Of a DNA stretch of 64,000 nt, positions 32,812 to 43,888 are shown in pieces. The DNA lies in contig CM077162.1 of the NCBI GenBank assembly GCA_039583875.1, positions 171,821,220 through 171,885,219 on the forward strand, in the 5' to 3' direction. Positions within the stretch are counted from its first letter, which is position 1. Each line of letters opens with the position of its first letter. Origin of the DNA: Platanthera guangdongensis (lineage: Eukaryota > Streptophyta > Magnoliopsida > Asparagales > Orchidaceae). Both the position numbers and the translations under genes were made by a program. Below the pieces are notes generated by a model that was given only the letters and a program-made list of their open reading frames with translations, searched no databases and was not told the origin of the DNA.

Positions 32812-33139
32812 CTTGTCTAACTTTTAGTTGTACGTAGCGACTTATGGTTGATCTTGGACTTCCCGAGGTATACCCGGTGAAGGGCTCGCAGCGGTACTAG
32901 GAGATATGATGGGTTGAATCCCAAATCTCCCTTTCTCAAGATATTTAATATTATTGATGTTGCTCTTATTCAAACCCTCTCTTAAGATTACTCTTGGATT
33001 TACATGTCTAACCTTTAGTTGCACCTAGTAATTTAGGGTTAATCTTGGACTTCCCGAAGTCTACCCGGTGAAGGGCTCACAGCGATACTAGGAACTATGA
33101 TGGGATGAACCCCAACGTTCCCTTTCTCAAGATATTTAG
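32812..33139. repeat. 191-bp tandem repeat, interrupted by Copia-1
   Basis: ATCTTGGACTTCCCGA occurs at 32851 and 33042, 191 bp apart, with matching flanks (CCCGGTGAAGGGCTC, CTTTCTCAAGATATTTA). The second unit is cut at 33139 by Copia-1 and resumes at 37917 (GTTGTGTTGCCCTTATT, matching GATGTTGCTCTTATT of the first unit). Confidence 0.85.
33135..33139. repeat. Left TSD of Copia-1 (TTTAG)
   Basis: Repeated at 37912-37916. Confidence 0.88.
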
Positions 33140-33860
33140 TGTGAAAAAGAGCTAAATAAAGGCAAATTTTATTGCACCAAAACGATAATTATTACATAGG
33201 TATGTCCCCTTATTTATAGAAAATGAGGGAGGTGAGAGAATACAACAAGAGTTGTGGGACTAAAAGTAATCCGTACGGCTTATGCGGTTTGACACTGTCA
33301 AACCGCAACACTGTACAAAGCGCTGATCACTAGCGGCAACAGAGGTAAGCTGCCAAACCACCAATGAAGACTGCTACACCGCTGCACTAGCCGACAGACC
33401 GCAACTGCGGGTTGCCACCATATCGCAGTTGCGGACTCCCACCAGACCGCAGTTGCGGGCTCCCACCATTGCTGCTGCGGCAAGTCTCCAGGCTGCTACT
33501 GCGGCTAACCACCAGGTCGATGTTGTGATAAGACTCTAGGCTGCAACTGCGGCTAACCATCAGGCCGCTACTGCGCCAAGTCTTCAGACCGCTGCTGCGG
33601 CTAACCTTCAGACCGCAGCTACGTCTAGCATCCAGACCACAGCTGCGGGAAGACCACCAAGACTGAAAAGCCCTGCGAGAAGCCGACTACCAAACTGCAA
33701 CACTGCTAAACAGTCAGACCGTCAATCCTGCCAAGATAGCCGCTAGACATAACCGCTGTCACTAACCAAACCGCCACACAATCAGACCGCCAGGACAAAC
33801 CTCCTGACCGCCCAAACTACAAGCCGCTGCAACTAGATCATCAAACCGCCGAACTCTACA
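33140..33860 (-). repeat. 3' LTR of Copia-1 with tandem array
   Basis: Plus-strand ends TGTGAAAAAGAGC and GAACTCTACA. At about 33395-33660 it holds roughly nine units of about 30 bp built on ACCGCAGCTGCGGCTAACC, whose core CCGCAGNTGCGG is palindromic. Confidence 0.88.
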
Positions 33861-33867
33861 CTCCCCC

Positions 33868-34227
33868 TCAAGCTGGAGCATATATATTAACCATGCCCAG
33901 CTTGCCACAAACATCTGAAAGAGAATCGGAAATTGGTTTCGTGAAGATATTTGACAGTTCTTTATCAGAAGTGACAAACGGAGTGCAGATCTGGTTCTTT
34001 AACACCTCTTCTCTAATGAAATGAAAATCAACTTCAATGTGCTTTGTCCTCTCATGGAAAACAGGATTCTTTGATATGTAAATAGTGGTTTTGTTATCAC
34101 AGAACATAAGGAGAAGATGATCATAGACTTCTCCCAAGTCAAGCATAAGCGCTCGTAACCACTTCAATTCGCAAGTTGTTGAAGTCATGCTCAGATACTC
34201 AGCTTTAGCACTTGACCTTGAAACCAC
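33868..34227 (-). pseudogene. pol: Copia-1 RNase H
   Basis: [41 protein letters not shown] is split here: [30 protein letters not shown]. The canonical copia RNase H end of pol (AEAEY, DN, HIEVD) is intact in this segment, open to the stop just before the polypurine tract. A stop at about 34240 separates it from RT. Confidence 0.9.
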
Positions 34228-34245
34228 TGACAGCTTCTTGCTTTT

Positions 34246-35717
34246 TCAGCTAACAAGATTTCCTCCTACAAAGGTGCAAAAACTTGATATAGACTTTCTA
34301 TCTTCTTTGTCATCAGCATAGCTGGCATTAGAATATGCTTCAATCTTCAAATGATTATGCTTCTGAAACAACAAGCCCTTTCCTGGAGACTCTTTCACAT
34401 ACTCCAGAATATTCATAGCAGAATGTAGATGACATTCTCTAGGAGTTTGCATAAACTGACTGACCTTCCCAACAACATAATAGATATCTTGTCTTATAAC
34501 AGTCAGATAGATGAGTTTGCCTATAAGTCGCATGTATACAGTACAATCTGGGAGAAGAGAATTTTCAGTCCACCCCTTATCATCCCCAACAGCCAACGGA
34601 CAATGAGAAGGTCTTGTGCCAAGAAAACCAGTTTCGTTTAAAAGATCTAGCGCATACTTCTGCTGCGAAAGAACCACAGAGTTTCACTTTCGTGAAATCT
34701 CAATTTCCAGAAAATACTTCGGAGTTCACATATCCTTAGTAACAAAATATTGTCGAAGATGTCGTTTTACCAGATCAATGTCTTCTTTATCATCACCAGT
34801 AAGAGAGATATCATCAATATAGACGGCACGAATCACAAGGCCTTTAGTAGTCTTGCGTATAAACAGAGAATGATCAAAAGAACTCTGATTGAACCCAATA
34901 AGAGAAACAACCCCACTAAACTTGTCAAATCAAGCTCGTGGACTCTGCTTTAAACCATAAATCACCTTCTAAAGCTTGCATACCTGAGACTCTCCTGGAG
35001 CAACATACCCAGGAGGTTGCTTCATGTAAACCACATCTTGCAAATCATCATAGAGGAAGGCATTCTTAACATCTAACTGAGACATTCCCAGTCTCTATTA
35101 ACTGTGACGGAGAAAAGAACATGTATAGTGTTAATGCGATCAATCGGAGAGAAGGTATCAAAGAAGTCAACACCATACGCTTGAGTAAATCCTTTGGCAA
35201 CCAGCCTCGCCTTATAACGATCAACAGAACCATCTGGAAGATACTTGACAACAAAAACTCATCGACAACCAACCACATATGTGCCCAGAGGTGTGGGAAC
35301 AATAGCCCAAGTACCTCTCTCATTTAAGGTTTGCATTTTTTCATCCATAGCGGCCTTCCATTGCGGAATAGCAAGAGCCTCTTGATATGTAGCCAGGATG
35401 ACAGTAGAAGATATAGCAAGAGCAAAACACTTGGCAACCGGAGAAAGCCGAGCATATGAGACAACATCATCAATAGGATGCTTAGTGCATTGGCGGACAC
35501 CCTTCCGCATGACAATGGGAAGATCAAGATCACTATGGTCTGTAGGAGCAGATCCATTTTCAGAAGAGAGAAGAGGCCCGAGTACAGGCACAAAAGGCTC
35601 CAAGGGCAATGATTCAGTCTCGAGAGAAGGAGACGGTGCAACAGGAACAAAGGTGGAAAGAACTAGGTGCATAGGTGCAGAGATAATAAGAATTGAAGAG
35701 GAAGTATCAGAGGCCAA
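34246..35717 (-). pseudogene. pol: Copia-1 reverse transcriptase, broken into several frames
   Basis: N-terminal block YQEALAIPQWKAAMDEKM and RGTWAIVPTP ends in a TGA at 35259 where copia RTs have Trp (VVGCR*VFV). The middle (35323-35066) continues as [13 protein letters not shown] and TFSPI-like sequence with shifts; the catalytic YIDD is readable near 34815-34830 (VYIDDISLTGDD). The C-terminal part (34677-34246) has SQQKYALDLLNETG, GKLIYLTVIRQDIYY and YSNASYADDKEDRKS. Several stops and frame changes. Confidence 0.88.
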
Positions 35718-35942
35718 GAGAGAAGAAGCAGGAGAAAAATATGGTGTATCCTCAAAAAAGGTGACATCAACAGAGACGTACTTTTTGCTGAGAAGAGGAT
35801 CAAGACAGTGATATCCTTTTTGAGTCGAACAATAACCAAGGAATATGCATTTAATAGAATGAGGAGAAAGTTTGTCACAATCAGGAGAAGGTATATGAAC
35901 AAACGTCGTACATCTAATAACCCGAAGAGGTAAAGGAAACGG

Positions 35943-36515
35943 TTAAGCCTCGGGATACAAAATGGAAAATGGAGTCTTGCCCTGAAGAATAGATGAGGGA
36001 ATTCGATTAATGAGATAGCAGGAGAGAAGGACAACATGACCCCAATAAGACCGAGAAACATTCATTTGTAACAGAAGGTTACGAGCAACATCCAAGAGCT
36101 GACGATTCTTACGTTCTACGACGCCATCCTGTTGAGAGGTATAGCGAAAAGAAGTTTGATGAATCAAACCATGGACCATACAAAAATCAAAAAATTGATG
36201 GCTGACATATTCTTTGGCATTATCTGTATGAAGAATTTGAATATGCATATTAAACTGTGTCAAGATCTCATTATAAAAGGCGGTAAAGACAGTGTAAAGT
36301 TCAGAATGATCTTTCAATAGATACAACCAAGTACCTCTTGAGAAATCATCAATGAAAGTGACAAAGTATAAGCTACTCCTACCAACAGTGGCAGCAGGAG
36401 CAGGACCCCAGATGTCAGAGTGAACTAGTTCAAAAAGACGTGAAGAACTACGTCTCACTTGTGCTGTGAAAGAAGAGCGATGATATTTACCAAGCTGACA
36501 AGCTTCACAATTCAA
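35943..36515 (-). pseudogene. pol: Copia-1 integrase core
   Basis: CEACQLGKYHRSSF is the end of the zinc region. Catalytic D in LVHSDIWGPAP, D in LHTDNAKEYVS and E in DGVVERKNRQLLD are retained; copia elements normally have NGVAERKN. Open for 190 codons, bounded by a stop at 35943 and a frame change upstream. The low-complexity linker to RT lies at 35720-35940. Confidence 0.9.
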
Positions 36516-36590
36516 AGGGGAATCCTCTTGAGGAAGATCGTGAAGAAGGTGGTGGATGAGGCGAGAAGGAGGGTGTCCAAGATGACGATG

Positions 36591-37028
36591 TCATTGTTGA
36601 AGGGAAGAAGAAGCAGAAAGAGCAACGACATTGTCAAGAGAGAAGAGACCACCACTCGCAGTCCCAGTAGCAATTGTAGCCTTAGAGGCAAAATCCCAGA
36701 AAGAATAAGTAGTGGCATTAAAAGCAACCGTGCAATGTAACTGTGTGCAGAGAACATGAACAGACAACAAATTGTATGGAAAAGTGGGAACATAGAGAGT
36801 GTCCTCAAGGTACAAAGACAGAGTGATGTGCACAGTGCCTACACTATGCACAAGAATAGAAGTCTCATCGGCAATAATGACAGGAGATGCCCAGTTCTGG
36901 TTGTTCAAGCAGGAGAACAAACGAGAATTGTTGATCATGTGATAAGTGGCACCATATTCAATAAGCCACTTATCGGAAGACGCCAAAAGAGCACGAGCTG
37001 TAGAGGAGATAAAAGAAACCGACCACAT
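36591..37028 (-). pseudogene. pol: Copia-1 protease and gag-pre-integrase segment
   Basis: KWLIEYGATYHMIN is the protease active-site region; copia proteases have DSGAT/S here, so the catalytic Asp has become Glu and the Ser Tyr. TLYVPTFPYNLLSV is the second protease block. The HRRLGH-type pre-integrase motif lies in the shifted region 36515-36600. No gag precedes it. Confidence 0.82.
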
Positions 37029-37470
37029 GGAGAAAGAAACCGATAAGAAAAGAGACTAACCGCACGGTTAGACAAAAGCCGACAGAGACTCGGACCGCAC
37101 GGTTGAGAAAGAAGCCAGAAGAACAGGTCGCAGAAAGAGGAGAGATCGCACGAGTAGAGGAAACAACCCATGCTAGAAGAGAAAAGAAAAGAGAGAGGAA
37201 GAGACCGTGCGAGTAGAGAAAAAAACTCGTGCGAGAAGAAACAAGCCACGGGAAGAAAACCGCAAAGGCCACACAAACAAGCATCCACAAGCAAGAGAGA
37301 GCAAGTAAGAGCGGCTAGCAAGGAAGAACGCGTGACAGAACAATCCACAAAGCAAGAAGCCGCGGGAACAACAACAAGCAAGGGAGAGCGGGGCGGGAAG
37401 AAAACCGGAAGAAGCAAGTCGAAACAATTAGACAAACAAATTGCTAGCTAATTGGAGCAAAGGATCAGTT
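37029..37470 (-). other. Copia-1 pyrimidine-rich leader in place of gag
   Basis: In element sense this is a C/T-rich stretch with repeated ACCGTGCGG and GCACGAGTTT/GCACGGTCT words and no capsid or CCHC-knuckle coding. Only about 440 bp separate the primer site from protease, too little for a copia gag. Confidence 0.75.
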
Positions 37471-37483
37471 CGCTCTGATATCA
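37471..37483 (-). other. Primer-binding site of Copia-1
   Basis: Element sense TGATATCAGAGCG, one substitution from the initiator-Met complement TGGTATCAGAGC, directly next to the LTR. Confidence 0.85.
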
Positions 37484-37911
37484 TGTCAAAAAGAGCTAAA
37501 TAAAAGCAAATTTTATTGATTCAAAAAGATAATTATTATATAGGTATGTCCCATTATTTATAAAAAAAATGGGGGAGATGAGAGAATACAATAAGAGATG
37601 TGCGACTAAAAGTAATTCATGCGGCTTATGCTGTTTGACACTGTCAAACTGAAACATTGTACAAAGAGCTGATCACTAGCGGCAACAGAGATAAGCTGCC
37701 AAACCGCCACTGAAGACCTCCAAGACTGGATAGCCCTGCGAGAAGCCGACTGCCAAACCGCAACAGTGCTAAACAGTCAGACTGTCAATCCTGCCAAGAT
37801 AGCTGCCAGATATAACCGCTGCCACTAACCAAACCGCTAGACAATCAGACCGCCTAACCGCCCAAAATACAAGCCGCTGCGACTAGATCATCAAACCACC
37901 GAACTCTAACA
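37484..37911 (-). repeat. 5' LTR of Copia-1 (428 bp)
   Basis: Plus-strand ends TGTCAAAAAGAGC and GAACTCTAACA; homologous to 33140-33860 but lacking about 290 bp that cover the array. Confidence 0.88.
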
Positions 37912-37916
37912 TTTAG
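37912..37916. repeat. Right TSD of Copia-1 (TTTAG)
   Basis: Pairs with 33135-33139. Confidence 0.88.
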
Positions 37917-39616
37917 TAAAGTTGTGTTGCCCTTATTAAACCAATTCTCTTAAACAAGATCGATTGCTGAATATTTATTTCGTCAAAATTGTTAAATATA
38001 GATAATATGAACATGTTTGAGTGTATGAATTGGAAGTCCTCATAATACTTTGCCAAAGGCCCTGCGATTATTTTCAGGGATCTATCATGACATATTTGAC
38101 TTAAATCCAGAGATTCCTAATTTTCATAAAATAATCAACCATAAATATATTTTTCCTAAATTAATGTCACTAGTGATTTTGAACATGAAGTATCACTTTC
38201 TTTTATCAAACCAGCATGATTAAATTTCTCTAATATCATATTGATGAAACATGAGTCTGGACAAAATTTCATAACTTTTAAGTGACATTTAATGACTCAA
38301 TTGAATTTTCTAAAAATAGGACCTCTAGGTCACTTTACAAAGGAAGTACTTGACATACTTGATAAATAGATTCCATAAAAGTGACATAGGAGTTGAATAC
38401 CAAATACAACATAATTCCAGAGATTCATAATATTCTTCAATGATATGATCATAGAAATTCAAAAACATAAAAGGGACATAAATGGAATAATTGGAGTAAC
38501 ACTACTCTCTTGGCCTCCAATAATGCTAAGTAATTTTCCAGAGTGATATAATGACTTAGAATAAAGTTCAACAGAGTTTGGTTTCCATCCAAAGTCATTA
38601 AGGCCTAATTTACCATAATTTTAAATTAATGACTTTTCTACCTTTGTTCATGAACTATTTGGAATAAAATTTTAAAAATCTCAATTAAATTCTCACTGAC
38701 ATAAAGTAGAATAAAATGAGAGTAGCCAAAATTCCAGATTTTTCTAAGCAACATATACCATGATAATCTTAAAAACTCCAAAGGGTGTAACATGCAAATT
38801 TGGACATTACTATCAGCAATTATTCTAGAATCTCTTCCAACTTTTTTCCAGAGGTGTATAATGTCAATAAAATACTAGTGGCAGAAAACTAGAGTTTTCC
38901 AAGTTAATTTGCTCACTTATATTTCCTTAATTTAAAAATGTGACATAATTAAAATAAATTGTAAACCCTAGGTTTTTTGTCCCAAAAAACCTAATATTAC
39001 TATGGATGGTGTATTTCATCATCATAAGCCCATAGACAAAGTTTCATTTGCATACCACAAGTCAAATAGGCTAAAATCTCCATTTTTGCCCTTTTTTGCT
39101 ATTTGCACCCCTATATCTCTGCACTATCTCAACATACGAGTTGGATCCACCAACATGCAGATGTCCTAATGACTTGAAATTTTTACCAGGGCTTCATAAA
39201 TCCCTAAGGTTCATCCCACCCAAAAATTGGTTCATTAGGGTTATTCAAATCACAAATATTTCATTTATATTAAAAATCACATTTTTCCTAAAACTATAGA
39301 AAAATGTTGTCAAAAAAATCTCATTATTGAAATGTAGGTGTACCTAAGGTATATTCTTACATGCCCCAAATTTCAAGTTCATATCTTCCACCATTAAAAC
39401 GATATACACAAAATATAGTATGTCCCTTCCTAAGCACCAGTCCCACCAAAAATAACCTACAGGGAGATACAATGCTCCAAATGGGATGATTCAAGTTTTA
39501 AATTAAAGTAGAGACTTAGAGCTACAACTTTCATATTTTGCACTTTCCATGAACCTGCTCCTAAGTACCTTAATTTTTAGGATCCAAATAAGTGTTTCTA
39601 TGTGACAAAAATCACA

Positions 39617-39734
39617 TTATATATATATATCCAAGATGGACGGCCCAGATTGCGTCTTCCCCCTCCAGCCAACATATATATATATATATCCAAGATGGAC
39701 GGCCCAGATTGCGTCTTCCCCCTCCAGCCAACAG
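39617..39734. repeat. 59-bp perfect tandem duplication
   Basis: CCAAGATGGACGGCCCAG with its flanking TA run occurs at 39631 and 39690. Confidence 0.9.
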
Positions 39735-40283
39735 CCATGATCAACCCAACCTGGGCACTTTCTAGCCTGATTTCCCGGCCACCCAGCCACCTCCCCGGCC
39801 GACCACCAGCACCTCAGTTATGGTGGTGGCGATCAGTTGGTGGTGGTTTGAATGTCGGAGGTGGTGTTTTCCGGCAAACCCGCCACCATGGATGTTTTTC
39901 GAAAACCTCCATTTTCTCACATTGGATCGGGCTCTGTCGAGCCCGATTTCTCTCTTATTGGATCTAGGATACTAGTACAGAGGGAGAGGAGGAGAAACGA
40001 ACCCGTAGGCGAGCTTGACGACGGGTTTAGTGGTGGTGCGCCATTGTCGACGAGCTAGCTTGAAATCCACCTCCTGATTTCGATCCTCCAGCAAAAGCTC
40101 CACTCCAAAGCTCTGGCTCGACTTCTTGTGAGGTGGTAAAGGTGATGAAAGGCTTGAAAGGGGTTGAGGATGGGTGTAAGTGTAGGGCCAAGAGAGGGGG
40201 TGGTTGGCCATGGAAATTGAAGGATCTTCTCTCCCTCTATCCTTGATGTCAATTGGCTGGAGTAATGGGAAGGCAGTCCCCAT

Positions 40284-41677
40284 GCATGGGAACTCCCTTG
40301 GCAGCCATTGGGAGGAGGTGTGCCAAGTGGAAACCACCCCATAAAATCCTCCTCTTTCTCCTCCAAATAGGTGAATTTCATATCTTACCCTCCATAGAAA
40401 TCCTTCATTCAAATTCAGAGGGGTTTTGGCTGTACATTGGCTCATGGGCCTGCTGTATGGGCCTTGGCAAGGCCTTTGCCCAATTGGTTTTGACTTGGGC
40501 TCCTAATTTTCCTCTTTAGACCTTATGTTGACCATGGTTGAATTAGGGGTTTGACTTGGTCAACTGATGTGTGGTCTGGTCCAATGTGCGTGTCTTGAGT
40601 CCCTTGACACCATCCAATGTGGTTGGGTCATGTTGGTGCCCTAATTGGGCCAATTTAGCCAATATGTGTATTTTTTGACCAATTTAGGGCTAAATTTGAC
40701 TTTGGTCAAATTGATGACCTCATGATGGGACTTTTGGGTCAATTGGATCCTTTATGATGCCATAAAACCAGGGATGAGTCAATTTCATGTTTTGGGGGCC
40801 AATTGAACGTAATGGTGATGGATTGACCTATGTTGACCTAAGGAATATTTTGGTCAATTTGGTGACCCTATGATGGGGCTTTTGGGTCAATTGGGCCCCT
40901 TATGATGTCCTAAGACCAGTAGTGAGGTCTATTTCATGTTTTGGGGGCCAATTGGACCTAATGGTGAAGGATTGACCTATGCATGGGAACTCCCTTGGCA
41001 GCCATTGGGAGGAGGTGTGCCAAGTGGAAACCACCCCATAAAATCCTCCTCTTTCTCCTCCAAATAGGTGAATTTCCTATCTTACCCTCCACAGAAATCC
41101 TTCATTCAAATTCAGAGGGGTTTTGGCTGTAAATTGGCTCATGGGCCTGCTGTATGGGCCTTGGCAAGGCCTTTGCCCAATTGGTTTTGACTTGGGCTCC
41201 TAATTTTCCTCTTTAGACCTTATCTTGACCATGGTTGAATTAGGGGTTTGACTTGGTCAACGGATGTGTGGTCTGGTCCAATGTGTGTGTCTTGAGTCCC
41301 TTGACACCATCCAATATTGGTTGGGTCATGTTGGTGCCCTAATTGGGCCAATTTAGCCAATATGTGTATTTTTGACCAATTTAGCGATAAATTTGACTTT
41401 GGTCAAATTGATGACGTCGTGATGGGGCTTTTGGGTCAATTGGGTCCTTTATGATGCCATAAAACCAGGGATGAGTCAATTTCATGTTTTGGGGGCCAAT
41501 TGAACGTAATGGTGATGGATTGACCTATGTTGACCTAAAGAATATTTTGGTCAATTTGGTGACCCTATGATGGGGCTTTTGGGTCAATTGGGCCCCTTAT
41601 GATGTCCTAAGACCAGTAGTGAGGTCTATTTCATGTTTTGGGGGCCAATTGGACCTAATGGTGAAGGATTGACCTAA
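40284..41677. repeat. 697-bp tandem duplication
   Basis: GCATGGGAACTCCC starts both units (40284 and 40981), which stay alike for the whole length with few changes. Inside each unit a weaker internal repeat of about 130 bp occurs, carrying GGGTCAATTGG and TTTCATGTTTTGGGGGCC. The junction GACCTATGCATGGG suggests unequal exchange. Confidence 0.93.
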
Positions 41678-41975
41678 GTTGACCTAAAGGGTACTTTGGT
41701 CAATTTGGCCAATTTGGTGACCCTATGATATGGCTTTTGGGTCACTTGGGTTTTCTTTAGGGCTAGAGTCATAGTGGTGAGGTCAATTTGCACTTGTGAG
41801 TTCAATTTGGGCTAGTTTGACCTAGGTTGACCTAGGTTGACTTGTACATTATAATGGGTCTTCACCCTAACTCAATGGGTCCTAAGGTCACCACCTAACC
41901 CAACTCATCGTACTCACCACATGACCTATCCTAATTTGTGTTAAGGAAGGACTAGAAGGAAATGAGATGTTACAA

Positions 41976-41996
41976 TACTCCCTCCCCACAAGTCGG
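41976..41996 (-). other. Putative polypurine tract
   Basis: Minus sense CTTGTGGGGAGGGAGTAT directly before TGTAACATCTC. Confidence 0.6.
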
Positions 41997-42121
41997 TGGC
42001 AGCGGTCCGGAGGATCTCGCTAGGTCTCAGGTAGCTTCCGCGGGTTTTTGACGAACCGGAACAACATTCCCCCGTTGCGGAAGTCGGTTTACTCTTCGAA
42101 TGACAGTCATCACTTGTTGCC

Positions 42122-42513
42122 CTACACCTCAACCCGATCGCTAGGCCCAAGGCTGACTTCGCGCCACTCGTGAAAAATTCGAAACGACATCATGGAGCCA
42201 AGCTCCCGAAAGAAGTAAAGCAGTCTCACGATCCTCATCAGCCCCACTAGGGATAATTGCGTAACTGGAATGCCACAAAACTGGAAAACGATGATGGCTT
42301 CATCAGTAAGAAGGATCTGAAGTCCGCCTTTAGACATCCCTTTGTAATCGCAAAGTGACCAGGAGGAGGGTTTTGAACGCTCTCCAATGGGGAAGGGATC
42401 GCAACCTCCACGTCCGACAAAATTCCAAACCATTTCCTCTAACCGGTCACTCAGGCAAGGCTCAGAATCAAAGAAAGATGCATCAACTACGACGGAGAAC
42501 CATCCTTCGGCAC
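42122..42513 (-). CDS. Unrecognised ORF upstream of the LTR, possible last exon
   Basis: I do not recognise this protein. The minus-strand frame runs from GAEGWFSVVVDASFFD through LSDRLEEMVW, GERSKPSSWSLCD and HEWREVSLGPSDRVEV to a stop at 42122, about 130 bp before the purine tract. The upstream edge looks like an intron end: a branch-like GCTAAC, a T-rich stretch and TTTGCAG just before 42513, with no plausible ATG inside the exon. It could be a terminal gene of the gypsy element whose LTR follows, in the place where a chromodomain or envelope-like ORF would sit, or a captured fragment. No integrase motif is visible in it. Confidence 0.4.
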
Positions 42514-42817
42514 CTGCAAAGAAGACGATTGTTAGCATCAAAACAAATAAACAAGGAAAAATCCCTAAAGAACCATATGCGTCTGAATGCCCACGAAGGA
42601 AGCACCACCGCAACAGCCCGGGCATGCGTCGCTAGGTTCACCCCCACACACAAGCTCCCCTGCGCGAGGGGTCGCGCGCGAATGCGCTGATGACACATCG
42701 CACACAGTCGCATGGACGGCACCGTGCGCACGCGCCAGCACGCAGTCGTCCATGCGCGCGGAACCGCGCCCGCGCCCGCGCGGGAGGCACCACACGCGCA
42801 CCACTTGCACGTGCCCG

Positions 42818-42877
42818 CCCCCGCAGGGTTTCCCTCATGTGTGGTCACCCCCGCAGGGTTTCTCTCACGTGTGGCCG
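42818..42877. repeat. 30-bp tandem duplication in a GC-rich stretch
   Basis: CCCGCAGGGTTTCCCTCATG and CCCGCAGGGTTTCTCTCACG, 30 bp apart. The surrounding 42590-42980 is unusually GC- and CpG-rich and holds no recognisable gene. Confidence 0.8.
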
Positions 42878-43104
42878 CCCCAGGGCATGGCCACCACCAC
42901 ACACGGCCGCCTCCCCCGCCTATAATGGAGTTCCTCCATGCCACCTCCTCCGCGCACCCCCACGCCGGCACCTCCACGTGCGGGATTCTTAGTACGCCCC
43001 TTTTTTCTGCTCACGTGCTCCCCTTTGTCGAGACAAAAAAATGATTTCACAAAAATATTGACCTTTTTTGAGGAAGACGTGACAGCAGCAGGAGCGCACG
43101 AACT

Positions 43105-43440
43105 CTATGAGAAGACTCCAAGGACTTTGCAACAACGTAGGAAGAGAAACAAATAACCCTCTCCAATATAGACCTTGTAGGAGGGCACATAATGGAAAGC
43201 GTCTAAGATAACAAAATTTCTCTTACCAAATTTTTTTGTCTCAAAAATGACAGCGGAATAAACAATATTCAGGTCAAATATCTCGCAAACACATCTGATA
43301 ATATCTGGCAGAATATGACAGGAAATATTCAACCATTTATTCATCCTGATTTTCGGCAAACGATCACTCACGACCGAGCACTGATAATCGCGAGGATTTG
43401 CGACATCCCGGGCAAAGATCAATTTTTTTGTGCTCATCAC
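43105..43440 (-). CDS. Unrecognised ORF, 111 codons
   Basis: Not recognised. The minus-strand frame has a balanced composition (STKKLIFARDVANPRDYQC, DRLPKIRMNKWLNISCHILP, FVILDAFHYVPSYKVYIG), unlike the proline-rich shadow frames around it, so it may be a real exon or remnant. It lies upstream, in the same sense, of the ORF at 42122-42513. A start codon cannot be justified; 43440 begins at the first ATG of the open stretch. Confidence 0.3.
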   Translation of the reverse strand: MMSTKKLIFARDVANPRDYQCSVVSDRLPKIRMNKWLNISCHILPDIIRCVCEIFDLNIVYSAVIFETKKFGKRNFVILDAFHYVPSYKVYIGEGYLFLFLRCCKVLGVFS

Positions 43441-43804
43441 TTTGCGGGTGACTCGTGAAAATTTGGGGGCATTTGATGGATTCCCTTAAGTATTTTCGAG
43501 TCAGCCAAAATTGACCCAAGCGGTCGCGAGGATGAGCGCGCGAAAGCACGACAGACCCAAACACGAGCATGACAAACCAAGGCAGGGGCGACGCACGCCC
43601 CATGGATCCACACACGCAGTTCTGGTCATGTGATTTTTCACCCTTTTCGGGTTTTCCACGTAAAAAATGTCTTTTGTCATTTGCTATTATTTCACTTTGA
43701 CTGTTTGCAAGCGCGGTCCAATTCCGAATTAAGGCGGTCCGATTCTCCGGACTGAGGAAAAATCGGATGACCCGCAACAATACAGTTGCAGATGATGATG
43801 GTTA
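43441..43804. other. Unassigned sequence
   Basis: GGGGGCATTTGATGG at 43468 resembles a purine tract joined to an LTR start on the plus strand, but no partner LTR is present. Nothing else recognised. Confidence 0.4.
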
Positions 43805-43888
43805 TTTTATAATGAAGATTGTGGTAAATATTTTACAATGAAGATTGTGGTAAATATTTTACAATGAAGATTGTGGTAAATATTTTAC
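43805..43888. repeat. 26-bp tandem repeat, three copies
   Basis: TTTTACAATGAAGATTGTGG and variants start at about 43805, 43831 and 43857. Confidence 0.92.

Larger units (their letters stand above)
33140..37911 (-). mobile_element. Copia-1: minus-strand Ty1/copia element without gag, 4772 bp
   Basis: Element order right to left: LTR (428 bp), primer site, about 440 bp pyrimidine-rich leader, protease, integrase, RT, RNase H, polypurine tract (GCTTGAGGGGGAG), LTR (721 bp). Integrase before RT is diagnostic of copia. The LTRs differ in length mainly because an internal tandem array is missing from the right one. Coding parts have several stops. Confidence 0.92.
37990..41975 (-). repeat. Probable long LTR of a minus-strand gypsy element (left edge unresolved)
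   Basis: The right edge GAGATGTTACA at 41975 is followed by a polypyrimidine stretch, which in minus sense is a purine tract (GACTTGTGGGGAGGGAG) ahead of TGTAACATCTC: the normal junction of a gypsy 3' LTR. The body has no ORF of note and is AT-rich on the left. The left edge could be TGTAACATGC near 38788 or further left; I cannot decide. It contains a 59-bp repeat and a 697-bp tandem duplication. Confidence 0.55.

Noticed and set aside
33395..33660. CRISPR-like array in the Copia-1 LTR (also 50331-51071 and 51148-51357)
   Set aside because: Units are contiguous without unique spacers, in a plant genome and inside LTR elements; these are minisatellites.
42590..42980. CpG-rich stretch as a host promoter or CpG island gene
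   Set aside because: No TATA box, no first exon with a usable frame and no recognised gene beside it; GC palindromes and a 30-bp duplication suggest repeat DNA.
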